Of a stretch of DNA of 64,000 nt, positions 45,693-53,829 are shown piece after piece. The stretch lies in contig DAPW01000011.1 in NCBI GenBank assembly GCA_002502245.1, positions 1-64,000 of the forward strand, written 5' to 3'. Each line of letters starts with the position of its first letter. The first letter of the stretch is position 1. The notes under the pieces are model-generated. The model saw only the letters and a program-made list of their open reading frames with translations. It had not been told where the DNA came from and did not search any database. The DNA is from Methanoregula sp. UBA154 (GTDB lineage: Archaea > Halobacteriota > Methanomicrobia > Methanomicrobiales > Methanospirillaceae). A program made the position numbers and the translations under genes.

Positions 45693-46610
45693 ATGGAGCC
45701 GGACGACAAGGAGAATGAATGCCCCAGACTCAGCGAGATGGTTCCCGGTATGGCCGGGACATTCAAAGCGCTGGGAGACCATACCCGGCTCCAGATCATT
45801 TATCTCCTGTCAACGGATACGAGCGGGACGCTCGGGGTCAGTGATCTCGCGGCCCGGCTCGGAATCTCCCAGCCTGCAGTTTCCCAGCATCTGAAGACGC
45901 TGAAAAGCGAGGGGCTGGTTGAATCACGGCGCGAAGGTTTTTTTATCTGTTACACCGTCAACCGCGACCGGATCATGCAGTTCCGGGAGCAGTTCGATCT
46001 GATGTACGCGAGTGTCATGGAGCAGTGCAACCGCGAGATGGTCCGGAAGTCAACCCGTGACAGGAATCTCCGGGCCTGCGTGATCTTCTACTCGTACTCC
46101 GGCATAACCCGGCGTGTTGCTGAAGGCATACGGAACGCCAGCGGGTGCGACCTGATCGAAGTCCGGACGAAAACCCCCTACTCCTCCTTCACGGCCTACA
46201 CGACGGGCGTCATCCGGTCCCGGAAGATGGCCTGCGACCAGATCGAACCTGCGGAGATCGATGTCTCGGCGTATGATTTTCTGATCATCGGCACACCGGT
46301 CTGGGCATGGAAACCTTCGCCTGCCATCAACGGAGCCGTGCAGGCGCTCAAAGGCTGCGAGGGCAAGATGGCGGTTGTCTTTACCACCTGTTCCAACCAG
46401 CCCGGCGAGGCCCTGCCACTCCTCAGCAAATCTCTGGCTGACCGCGGTGTCAGGGTTATGGCAGAGATCTCCCTGGATGCAGAAGATACGAAGAACCCGG
46501 ACGCGGGGGGCGAACTGCTCCGTAAGATCATCGGGGCGGATCCCCTCAGGAGTCTGGAATCAGGAACACCAGGAACCGGGCAACAGACTATACGGGACGT
46601 GAAATCATGA
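45693..46610 (+). CDS. ArsR-family HTH fused to flavodoxin
   Basis: A 305-residue two-domain protein. Residues about 15-105 form an ArsR winged helix (FKALGDHTRLQIIYLLSTDT; LGISQPAVSQHLKTLKSEGL) without the ELCVCDL-type metal site. Residues about 128-290 form a flavodoxin: VIFYSYSGITRRVAEGIRNA (phosphate loop) and FLIIGTPVWAWKPSPAINGA (isoalloxazine loop). That domain is closely similar to the separate flavodoxin encoded next. A DNA-binding domain joined to a flavin domain suggests a flavin/redox-sensing repressor (inference). It overlaps the next gene by ATGA. A perfect dyad lies 8 bp upstream. Confidence 0.93.
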   Translation: MEPDDKENECPRLSEMVPGMAGTFKALGDHTRLQIIYLLSTDTSGTLGVSDLAARLGISQPAVSQHLKTLKSEGLVESRREGFFICYTVNRDRIMQFREQFDLMYASVMEQCNREMVRKSTRDRNLRACVIFYSYSGITRRVAEGIRNASGCDLIEVRTKTPYSSFTAYTTGVIRSRKMACDQIEPAEIDVSAYDFLIIGTPVWAWKPSPAINGAVQALKGCEGKMAVVFTTCSNQPGEALPLLSKSLADRGVRVMAEISLDAEDTKNPDAGGELLRKIIGADPLRSLESGTPGTGQQTIRDVKS

Positions 46611-47092
46611 AGGCCAGGATAATTTACCACTCGTTTTCCGGGAACACCCGCAGCGTGGCAGAGAAGGTTTGCGACGCCTGCGAGGGAAACCTCGTGGAAG
46701 TGAAGTTGACCAGCGACTATTCGAAGCTTACCATCTATACCCTCGGGTGTTACCGGGCATTGAAAGGCATGTGCGATCCTATCGAACCGGCAATCATCGA
46801 TGTAGCAGCCGATGATGTCATCGTTATAGGCACCCCGGTCTGGGCCGGAAAGGCCACGCCGGCGGTCAACGCCGCGGTTGCAGCACTTGCCGGCTGCGAA
46901 GGCAAACCCGCGGTGATCTTTGCGACCTGCGGGAAAGACGGGGGGGAATCCCTTTCGTCCCTTAAAAACGCCCTTGAGGCAAAAGGCGTGAAGGTTCACG
47001 ACGAATTCGTGTTCGATAAACACGGTACCGTGGATCCGGACCGGATCAACGCGATGGTCGCAGCGATAACAACAGCAGGACGTGCACCGTGA
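46607..47092 (+). CDS. Flavodoxin
   Basis: A 161-residue flavodoxin-like protein: RIIYHSFSGNTRSVAEKVCD binds the FMN phosphate and VIVIGTPVWAGKATPAVNAA the ring. It aligns along its length with the C-terminal domain of the preceding ArsR fusion, including the segments DPIEPA and ALAGCEGKPAVIFATCG. The two probably arose by duplication. Overlaps on both sides (ATGA, GTGA) show coupling. It is likely a small electron carrier in the cytoplasm. Confidence 0.92.
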   Translation: MKARIIYHSFSGNTRSVAEKVCDACEGNLVEVKLTSDYSKLTIYTLGCYRALKGMCDPIEPAIIDVAADDVIVIGTPVWAGKATPAVNAAVAALAGCEGKPAVIFATCGKDGGESLSSLKNALEAKGVKVHDEFVFDKHGTVDPDRINAMVAAITTAGRAP

Positions 47093-47892
47093 AGACCATC
47101 ATCTATTATTTCACCGGCACCGGCAACTCGCTTGCTGCTGCAAGGAAGGTCGCCGCGGCAACCGGGGACTGCGAGCTTATCCCGATTGCGTTACTGCGGG
47201 AGACCCGCGGCGCTATTGTGCCGCAGGCAGAACGGGTCGGCATCGTCTGCCCGGTCTATTTTTTCGGCCTGCCCCTCATGGTGGCGGAATGGGCGGCGCG
47301 CCTGGATCCTGCGGCAGCACCGTATGTCTTTGCCATAATCACCCATGGCGGGGGCGGGGAGTCCGCCGCTCTTTGGCAGCTCGACACGATACTCCGGAAA
47401 CGGCAGGGGAGAGGGCTCGATGCAGGATTCGGCGTCGTCATGCCCGGCAATTATATCCTGAAGTACGAATCCCCTCAAGGAAAAGAGCGGGAAGAGATCC
47501 TCGCAAAGGCAGACAAACAGATCGCGGCGATTGCGGGTAATGTTGTACGGTGCGAGAAACGCACGCTGCCCGCTTCGCTCGTTTCCCGTCTGCTGTACAA
47601 CCTGGTATACCCGTGGTTCAGGTCTCATGTCCGTACTGACGACAAAAAATTCACCGTCTCTGACAAATGCACCTCCTGCGGAACATGCGTCGCGGTCTGC
47701 CCGTCGAAAAATATTGAACTGGCTGAAGGAAAACCCGTCTGGAAACACCGGTGCGAGCTCTGCTGCAGCTGCATCCACACCTGCCCGGTGCAGGCGATCC
47801 AGGCCGGGACTGAGACGGAAAAGCGGGAGCGGTACCGGAACCCGGATGTCACACTCGCCGATCTGAAGATCGGAACTGAGGACATGTCATGA
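47089..47892 (+). CDS. EFR1-type flavodoxin-ferredoxin protein 1
   Basis: A 267-residue protein with an N-terminal flavodoxin-like domain (IIYYFTGTGNSLAAARKVAA, loop 1; VCPVYFFGLPLMVAEWAARL, loop 2) and a C-terminal 2x[4Fe-4S] ferredoxin (CTSCGTCVAVCPSKNIELAE; CELCCSCIHTCPVQAI). All eight cluster cysteines are present, the second group having an extra Cys. The tail RYRNPDVTLADLKIG recurs in the two related proteins. GTG start overlapping the previous stop. It can carry electrons between flavin and clusters. Confidence 0.93.
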   Translation: MKTIIYYFTGTGNSLAAARKVAAATGDCELIPIALLRETRGAIVPQAERVGIVCPVYFFGLPLMVAEWAARLDPAAAPYVFAIITHGGGGESAALWQLDTILRKRQGRGLDAGFGVVMPGNYILKYESPQGKEREEILAKADKQIAAIAGNVVRCEKRTLPASLVSRLLYNLVYPWFRSHVRTDDKKFTVSDKCTSCGTCVAVCPSKNIELAEGKPVWKHRCELCCSCIHTCPVQAIQAGTETEKRERYRNPDVTLADLKIGTEDMS

Positions 47893-48710
47893 AGACCACC
47901 ATCTATTACTTCACGGGCACCGGCAACTCGCTTGCCGCCGCACGGAAGATCGCCGCAGCGTTAAAAGACTGCAGGCTGGTACCTATCGCATCGCTTGCGC
48001 AAACCCCGGGCAGGATCGTTACGGATGCGGACCGTGTCGGGATCATGTGCCCGGTATACGACGCCGGCCTCCCCGTCATCGTCCGGGAGTTTGCGGAACG
48101 GCTGGACATCGGTGCCGTGCCGTACTCGTTCGGGATCGTCACGATGGGCGGTATGGGAGTCTCGGCCCTCCACCAGCTCAATGGCATCTTCTTGCAGGGC
48201 TGCCGGAAGAAGCTCGACGCCGCATTCGCGGTCAGGATGCCCGGCAACTTCCCGCCGCTCGCGGTCCCGCCGTCGGGAGACAAAAAAGATGAGATCCTCA
48301 GAAAGGCAGATGCCGATCTTGCGGCCATTGCTGTCGCGATACAGAAAGGACAGACCGTGCCCCCCGGCTTCGCCCCTTTCTCGTCCCTGATGAGACTCAT
48401 CGTCTACCCCCCGTTCGCGAAGAACGTCCATGGGTTGGGCGCCTCGTTTTCCGTGGAGAACACCTGCACCGGCTGCGGGACCTGCGCGAAGGTCTGCCCG
48501 GTCGCAAACATCGTCATGGAGAACGACCGGCCGGTCTGGCTGCAGAAGTGCGAGCTCTGCTGCTCCTGCCTCCACTTCTGCCCGGTCGAGGCAATCCAGC
48601 TCAACATGATGCAGGGCACGAAAGGCCGGGGGCGATACCGGCACCCCGACCTGACGGTTGAGGACATGGAAGCCCAGCGGGGGGAAAAAACGGATTCCCC
48701 TGTCTCATGA
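47889..48710 (+). CDS. EFR1-type flavodoxin-ferredoxin protein 2
   Basis: A 273-residue paralogue of the upstream gene: TIYYFTGTGNSLAAARKIAA, CPVYDAGLPVIVREFAERLD, MPGNFPPLAVPPSGD, then CTGCGTCAKVCPVANIVMEN and CELCCSCLHFCPVEAIQ. The C-terminal tail is RYRHPDLTVEDMEAQRG. ATGA overlap with protein 1. Duplication followed by divergence of the flavin loops suggests different partners. Confidence 0.93.
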   Translation: MKTTIYYFTGTGNSLAAARKIAAALKDCRLVPIASLAQTPGRIVTDADRVGIMCPVYDAGLPVIVREFAERLDIGAVPYSFGIVTMGGMGVSALHQLNGIFLQGCRKKLDAAFAVRMPGNFPPLAVPPSGDKKDEILRKADADLAAIAVAIQKGQTVPPGFAPFSSLMRLIVYPPFAKNVHGLGASFSVENTCTGCGTCAKVCPVANIVMENDRPVWLQKCELCCSCLHFCPVEAIQLNMMQGTKGRGRYRHPDLTVEDMEAQRGEKTDSPVS

Positions 48711-48726
48711 ACCGGTGACAGCAACC

Positions 48727-49482
48727 ATGACAGAATCTGAAGGTACACCAGTTTCATCACGGCAGCGTGCGCGTCTTGTGCTCATCACCCTCTCGTTTGT
48801 ACTGTACCCGCTCACCTTCGCCTACATCTCCTGCCCCCTCATCACCGAGGCGGCGGGGCTTGGGATCGTATCGGGCGGGCTTGTGGTCTTTGCCCTGCTC
48901 TTCCTTGGTTCGCTCGTCCTCGGCAGGCTCTGGTGCGGGTACCTGTGCCCCGCGGGCGGCCTGCAGGAGATCTGTAACCTTGCCCTGAAGAGGCCCCTCG
49001 TAACAAAGAAGATTGACGGGCTGAAGTACCTTGTCTTCCTCTCGATCTTCGGGAGCCTCGCCCTTGCGATCTGGTCTGCCGGCGGCCTGAAGACGGTCGA
49101 CCTGTTCTACCGTACAGAGAACGGCATCTCGATCCTGGCAGCGGGTGGAATTGCGATGTTTGTCGGGCCGGTCGCTATCATCCTGCTCTTCACGCTGATC
49201 TTCGGTAAACGCGGCTTCTGCCACACGTTCTGCCCGATCGCGGTGATGCTCATCAGCGGCAGGAAGATCCGCAACCTTGTCAGATGGCCGGCGCTTCACC
49301 TTGAAGCGGACTCAAACCGGTGTATTGATTGTAACATGTGCCCGAAGGAATGCCCGATGAGCCTCGATGTACACGGGATGGTTCGGGAGGGGAAGATGGA
49401 GCAGGCGGACTGCATCCTCTGCGGCAGTTGCGTGGATGTCTGCCCCGGGCAGGCTATCACGTACGCGTGCTCCGGGAAATGA
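48727..49482 (+). CDS. NapH-like membrane polyferredoxin
   Basis: A 251-residue membrane protein of the 4Fe-4S NapH/CcoG-like group. It has about four helices (20-40, 46-68, 100-122, 138-160). Cytoplasmic CGYLCPAGGLQEICN and CHTFCPIAVMLISG are the CxxxCP motifs placed by the helices. The C-terminal 2x[4Fe-4S] part has CIDCNMCPKECPMSLD and CILCGSCVDVCPGQAI. Such proteins pass electrons across or along the membrane. The start ATG 48727 is 17 bp after the preceding stop; an upstream frame overlapping that gene is possible. Confidence 0.9.
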   Translation: MTESEGTPVSSRQRARLVLITLSFVLYPLTFAYISCPLITEAAGLGIVSGGLVVFALLFLGSLVLGRLWCGYLCPAGGLQEICNLALKRPLVTKKIDGLKYLVFLSIFGSLALAIWSAGGLKTVDLFYRTENGISILAAGGIAMFVGPVAIILLFTLIFGKRGFCHTFCPIAVMLISGRKIRNLVRWPALHLEADSNRCIDCNMCPKECPMSLDVHGMVREGKMEQADCILCGSCVDVCPGQAITYACSGK

Positions 49483-49525
49483 TGGCGGTGCAGACGGGAA
49501 TTGAACCTGTGGAACGGTGAAAAAT

Positions 49526-50350
49526 ATGGAAAACGAGATGCAACAGAATAAGAAGATCCTCGTCATCATGGGGAGTCCCCGGAAGGGAAACACGTTCCGG
49601 GCGTGCGAGGAGCTCCGCGGATTCCTCGAAAAGGAACTTGCGGTAGAGTTCGAATACCTGTGGCTGAAGGACGCGAACCTGCAGCCCTGCAGGGGATGCC
49701 TGGCCTGTTTCGCTCAGGGTGAGGAACGGTGCCCGAACCGCGACGATGCCCCGCGTATCGAACAGAAGATACATGATGCCGATGCCGTGATCTTCGCCAC
49801 CCCCGTCTATGGCATGAATGTTTCCGGCCAGATGAAGACCTTCATCGACCGTCTGAGTTATGTCTTCCACCGGCCGCGGTTCTTTGACAAGAAAGCCCTT
49901 CTTCTCACGACCGCCGGGATTCTTGGCAACGAAGATGTCCTGAAGTATCTCGACACGGTTGCGCGGGTATGGGGATTCGAGGTTGCCGGAACTGTCGGGA
50001 TCGTGACGGCGGCGCCCGTACCGCAGTACCGGATCGACGAGAACCGGAATGCGATTGCGCGGGCAGCAGGGAAACTTGCCGCAGCCCTCCTGCGCGGGTC
50101 ACGGAAGAGTCCGGGTTTGATGGACGTGGTGCTCTTCCACGGCCAGCGGGCAGCATTCTCACAGCTGGAGGAGGTGTCACCGGCCGATTACCGGTACTGG
50201 AAGGAGAAAGGCTGGCTAGACCGGGGTACCAAATACTTTGTGGATGTCCCGGTCAATCCCCTGTACAATATCATCGGCGTGATTGTCGAATGGTTCTCGG
50301 CGCGCGGCGTCAAAAAGGACCTGGCGTTGGGGCCCGGGGAGACTGCATGA
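49526..50350 (+). CDS. NADPH-dependent FMN reductase/Isf-like flavoprotein
   Basis: A 274-residue flavoprotein starting MENEMQQNKKILVIMGSPRK (GGTGA box five bases before the ATG). GSPRKGNTF binds the FMN phosphate. PCRGCLACFAQGEERCPNRD has three closely spaced cysteines (CxxC and C further on), reminiscent of iron-sulfur flavoproteins but with shortened spacing. IFATPVYGMNVSGQMKTFID is the ring-binding segment. The C-terminal 90 residues (VLFHGQRAAFSQLEEVSPAD) extend beyond the usual fold. It lies between the membrane polyferredoxin and EFR1 protein 3, with a 4-base overlap to the latter. Confidence 0.88.
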   Translation: MENEMQQNKKILVIMGSPRKGNTFRACEELRGFLEKELAVEFEYLWLKDANLQPCRGCLACFAQGEERCPNRDDAPRIEQKIHDADAVIFATPVYGMNVSGQMKTFIDRLSYVFHRPRFFDKKALLLTTAGILGNEDVLKYLDTVARVWGFEVAGTVGIVTAAPVPQYRIDENRNAIARAAGKLAAALLRGSRKSPGLMDVVLFHGQRAAFSQLEEVSPADYRYWKEKGWLDRGTKYFVDVPVNPLYNIIGVIVEWFSARGVKKDLALGPGETA

Positions 50351-51186
50351 AGACGGTTATCTATTATTTCACCGGTACCGGCAACACGCTTGCGGCTGCC
50401 CGGGACATTGCCGCAGGAATCCAAGGAGACCTCGTTCCGGTTGCTGCAGCGCTTCAGCAGCCGGTTGTCACGTCCGATGCAGACCGTGTCGGGATCGTTT
50501 TTCCGGTCTACTTCGCGACAAACGACAGCGGCATCCCCGGTATCATCCGGCGGTTTCTTGAGAAGCTGGAAACCGGCGAAAGGTGCTACCTGTTCGCGGT
50601 CTGCACGCACGGGGGCAACCCGGGAACCACGATTGGGAATGTACAGGAAATCCTTCGTTTTCGGGGCCGCGATCTTGCGGCAGGGTTTACGGTGAAGATG
50701 AGCAACCGGCCGCTTTTGGCCGCAGAACAGGCTGCCGAACCTGCCCGCCGGCAGGAAGCGACAAAGAGGATTTCCGGTTACGTGAACGCCCGGCTCCGCG
50801 GCAGGTACGAGACCCGTGGAATAATCCTCAAGGCAGCCTGGGCCCCCCTGCTCCCGTTCGTGCGGTTTGTTTTCCGGTCGCGGTATGAGGGGCTCAGTGG
50901 TGAACGGGGTCTGCCGTTCGCCGAACTTGTCCTGTCTGCCGATCGGAGCTTCCGGGTGAGCGGTGCCTGCAACGGCTGCGGGATCTGCGCACGGATCTGC
51001 CCGGTACGGAATATCGTGATGGAGGATCACCGGCCATCATGGCAGCACCGGTGCGAAAATTGCCTTGCATGCTATCAATGGTGCCCGCAGAAAGCTATCG
51101 GCGGGGAGATCGTCTCGCATAACCCGCGGTACCACCACCCGGACGTGACGCTTGAGGACATGATCCACCAGCGGGGCGATGCATGA
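50347..51186 (+). CDS. EFR1-type flavodoxin-ferredoxin protein 3
   Basis: A 279-residue third paralogue. It has VIYYFTGTGNTLAAARDIAA, IVFPVYFATNDSGIPGIIRR, then CNGCGICARICPVRNIVMED and CENCLACYQWCPQKAI, with all eight ligands. The tail is RYHHPDVTLEDMIHQRG. It is the most diverged of the three in the central region. It overlaps both neighbours by ATGA. Confidence 0.93.
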   Translation: MKTVIYYFTGTGNTLAAARDIAAGIQGDLVPVAAALQQPVVTSDADRVGIVFPVYFATNDSGIPGIIRRFLEKLETGERCYLFAVCTHGGNPGTTIGNVQEILRFRGRDLAAGFTVKMSNRPLLAAEQAAEPARRQEATKRISGYVNARLRGRYETRGIILKAAWAPLLPFVRFVFRSRYEGLSGERGLPFAELVLSADRSFRVSGACNGCGICARICPVRNIVMEDHRPSWQHRCENCLACYQWCPQKAIGGEIVSHNPRYHHPDVTLEDMIHQRGDA

Positions 51187-51797
51187 AAGCTTCATGCCCC
51201 CGTAGTTCCTGCCCGGCCTGCCGCATTTCGTGTGCCATCCGCCGGGCGGCAACGACAAGGGCGTTCATCGGATCGTTCGTGATCTTCCTTGTCACTGCTG
51301 TCATCATCAACGGCAGCCCGTTCGGGCTTGCGCGACTGCAGGAGATCACGGGGGGCCCCACGATCCCCGACATGACCTTCACGACCGGGCCGGAGAGCGT
51401 CTACGCAGTCCTCGATGCCCTTGGTGAGGCGGGCCGGGCGTTTGACCTGACGCATATCGTGCCGCTCGACCTCGTGTTCCCGTTCACGTACGGCCTCTTC
51501 CTTGCACTCGGGATCTCGTGGGGTTTTTCCCGCCTGCTTCCGGAGGGCAGCCCGTGGTTACTGCTGAACCTTGCGCCTTTGCTTGCAGCAGCAGCGGATT
51601 ACTGCGAGAACGCAGGTGTCATCACGCTTCTTCTCACGTACCCGGCGCGACTGGATCCCGTTGCCTGGTTCGTCAGTATCATGTATGCCGTCAAATTCAC
51701 GTTCTCGGCCCTCAGTTTCATCGTTCTTTTCGCAGCGCTGGCAGGCTGTGCCGTCATGTCCCTCGCACGCCGCTTTGGCAGGAGCGCGACAGAATGA
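51183..51797 (+). CDS. Cys-rich N-terminal, four-helix membrane protein
   Basis: A 204-residue membrane protein with four helices (about 27-45, 87-107, 120-140, 165-190). The cytoplasmic N terminus has four cysteines, C5-x4-C10-x2-C13-x3-C17 (CPRSSCPACRISC), just before a basic stretch, a pattern that could hold a metal or cluster. I do not recognise a family. It is translationally coupled on both sides (ATGA), between EFR1 protein 3 and the radical SAM enzyme, so it probably works with them at the membrane (inference). Confidence 0.82.
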   Translation: MKASCPRSSCPACRISCAIRRAATTRAFIGSFVIFLVTAVIINGSPFGLARLQEITGGPTIPDMTFTTGPESVYAVLDALGEAGRAFDLTHIVPLDLVFPFTYGLFLALGISWGFSRLLPEGSPWLLLNLAPLLAAAADYCENAGVITLLLTYPARLDPVAWFVSIMYAVKFTFSALSFIVLFAALAGCAVMSLARRFGRSATE

Positions 51798-52897
51798 CCG
51801 GATCGACAGAACCCCGGCAGGGGAACGAGCGCTGTCGTGACCTCTTCGATACCACCATCGCGGAAACCCTCATCCAGGCAGTCCGGCTCATTGCGGGCGA
51901 GCCGGCCCTCGTCATTCCCGGCACGGTCATCCTGCACCACCAGCGGAAGGCGGCTGCGGTGCGGAGACGACACGAGCGGGAAGGGCTTATCGTCCCGCCG
52001 GTCATGATCCTCAGCATAACCACGCGCTGCAACCTTGCATGCGCCGGCTGCTACATGCACGGGCGGGGCGGGAAGCCCGGAGCGGAGATGAGCCCGGATG
52101 TCCTGAGATCGGTTGTCGGCCAGGCAGCGGATCTCGGCGTTTCCGTGATGGTCATCGCGGGCGGCGAGCCGCTTGTCCGTCGTGAAGAGATCTTCGCACT
52201 CGCAAAGGCCCACCCCAGCGTCCTCTTTCCGGTCTTCACCAACGGGCTCTTGATCGATGATGCGGTTGCGGCGGACATCGCAGCCTGCCGGAACATCGTG
52301 CCGGTCATCAGTTTCGAAGGGTTCAGAAATGATACCGACCAGCGGCGGGGCAGCGGGATCTATGACCGACTCCTTACCGTTTGTGCGAGGCTGAAAGACC
52401 GCAATGTCTTCTTCGGCTGCTCCATGACCACAACCCGGAAGAACTTCGGGGATGTCACCGGTGAGATGTTCGTCCGGCAGATGGCCGGTGCCGGCGCCCG
52501 GGTCTTTACGTATGTCGAGTACGTGCCGATGGCGCATGGCACGGAGGACCTTGTCCTGACCCATGAGCAGAAGCAGACCCTCCAGGCCGTCCTTGCGGAT
52601 CATAACCGGAAGTTCCCGGCGCTCTTCATCGGCTTCCCCGGCGACGAGGAGATCTATGGCGGGTGCCTTGCAGCCGGGCGGGGCTTTCTGCACGTGAGCC
52701 CGTCCGGCAACCTCGAGCCCTGCCCCGCAGCCCCGTACTCGGATGCGAACCTGACCCAGGTGCCGCTGGATGAGGCGCTGCAGTCACGGCTGCTCGCCCG
52801 GCTCCGCCAAACGCCGGAAGTTCTTGCGGAAACGGAAGGCGGCTGCGCCCTCCGGGCGAACCGGGCCTGGGTGGAGGGGCTCGTCGGGAGGGAGTGA
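51794..52897 (+). CDS. Radical SAM enzyme
   Basis: A 367-residue radical SAM protein. The SAM cluster motif C79-x3-C83-x2-C86 is in TTRCNLACAGCYMHGRG. GGEPLVRREE is the SAM-binding GGE motif. The C terminus has GGCLAAGRGFLHVSPSGNLE followed by PCPAAPYSD, with cysteines that may bind an auxiliary cluster as in SPASM/twitch proteins, but fewer than a full SPASM domain. The start ATG 51794 overlaps the preceding stop. It is the last gene of the operon; the flavodoxins and ferredoxins upstream could supply its electrons. The substrate is unknown. Confidence 0.93.
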   Translation: MTGSTEPRQGNERCRDLFDTTIAETLIQAVRLIAGEPALVIPGTVILHHQRKAAAVRRRHEREGLIVPPVMILSITTRCNLACAGCYMHGRGGKPGAEMSPDVLRSVVGQAADLGVSVMVIAGGEPLVRREEIFALAKAHPSVLFPVFTNGLLIDDAVAADIAACRNIVPVISFEGFRNDTDQRRGSGIYDRLLTVCARLKDRNVFFGCSMTTTRKNFGDVTGEMFVRQMAGAGARVFTYVEYVPMAHGTEDLVLTHEQKQTLQAVLADHNRKFPALFIGFPGDEEIYGGCLAAGRGFLHVSPSGNLEPCPAAPYSDANLTQVPLDEALQSRLLARLRQTPEVLAETEGGCALRANRAWVEGLVGRE

Positions 52898-52930
52898 TGG
52901 AGATGGAAATCATTCGTGAGAGATGAGAAA

Positions 52931-53112
52931 ACCTGACGCTCCGGGGGGCGTCGCCAGGCGGCTCCGCCCCCGCCGCTGCGGCGCCCCGGTTGCGATAACA
53001 ACGGGTTACCTGCCCGCAACATCTTCCGATATCTCCAGACAGGTAATCCGGAGGAATCGCAAGCGCCCCCGCCCCCCGCATCGGGGGGCAGGGATGGCAC
53101 AAGGGGGGCATC
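52931..53112 (-). repeat. Partial copy of the main repeat (left half, inverted)
   Basis: GGCGGCTCCGCCCCCGCCGC, GGCGCCCCGGTTGCGATAAC, GGAATCGCAAGCGCCCCCGC and GGGGGGCAGGGATGGCACAA are the inverted left-half boxes, with TTACCTG spacers. It separates the redox operon from the flavodoxin at 53154. Confidence 0.72.
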
Positions 53113-53153
53113 TCATTACCTGGAACAATATCTTTCGAGAAATGTGGTAAATC

Positions 53154-53675
53154 ATGGATCAAACAGAAAATAATCTAAAAAATCCATACCCGGTAAAACC
53201 GCTCGTGATTGTGTTCTCGTACCATCACGGGAACACGGAGAAGATAGCAAAAGCCATTGCAGGCGTTCTTGGTGCAGACGTAAAAACGCCGGAGCAGGTC
53301 TGCCCGGAGGATCTCCGGGAGTATGACCTGATCGGTTTCGGTTCGGGGATCTACAGCGCGACCTTCGGTCCGCCCATCCTCAGCCTTTCTGACCGGCTGT
53401 CATATGCTGCAGGGAAGAAAGCCTTCCTCTTCTCGACCTACGGTGCGCCGGACTGTATCGCGAACCGCGAATTCATTGAAAAGAATCATTATGAGATGCG
53501 GGAAAAGCTGCACCTGAAAGGGTATGCCGTGATCGGCGAGTTCGGGTGTGCAGGATGGAACACGAACAGTTTCCTGAAGTATTTCGGGGGGCTCAACAAG
53601 GGCCGGCCCAACGCTGAAGACCTGAGGAATGCGGAAGCGTTTGCCCGGGAGATGATGGAAAAAGCCCGCGAATAA
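53154..53675 (+). CDS. Flavodoxin family protein
   Basis: A 173-residue protein. VIVFSYHHGNTEKIAKAIAG is the FMN phosphate loop, DLIGFGSGIYSATFGPPILS the second loop and FLFSTYGAPDCIANREFIEK the third. It is related to flavodoxins of the WrbA/FldA type but longer at the C terminus (GYAVIGEFGCAGWNTNSFLK). It lies 256 bp after the radical SAM gene with a repeat between, so it is probably a separate transcription unit of the same redox neighbourhood. Confidence 0.9.
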   Translation: MDQTENNLKNPYPVKPLVIVFSYHHGNTEKIAKAIAGVLGADVKTPEQVCPEDLREYDLIGFGSGIYSATFGPPILSLSDRLSYAAGKKAFLFSTYGAPDCIANREFIEKNHYEMREKLHLKGYAVIGEFGCAGWNTNSFLKYFGGLNKGRPNAEDLRNAEAFAREMMEKARE

Positions 53676-53829
53676 CGGGAGGAACCGGCGGAAAGGGCAG
53701 CCGCCGCCCCGGGAACGGGCGGAAAGGATTCCCGACATGGAATTTTTCATTTCCCCGACCGTGATGTCAGTACTGCATCGGCATACGGAAGGTTATCCTC
53801 AACCGTATGCGGAGAAGGTTCTTCTTTGG

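Noticed and set aside
45159..45782. 207-codon minus-strand frame overlapping the operator and start of the redox operon
   Set aside because: It runs across the promoter of the operon and has no recognisable features.
49484..49560. GGTTCAATTCCC-like T-arm sequence on the minus strand, suggesting a tRNA
   Set aside because: There is no matching acceptor strand (GGTGCAG expected) at the proper distance, the T stem has a mismatch, and the sequence overlaps the beginning of the FMN reductase gene.
51599..52693. 364-codon antisense frame over the radical SAM gene
   Set aside because: The opposite strand encodes an intact radical SAM enzyme with coupling to its neighbour; the antisense frame has shadow composition.
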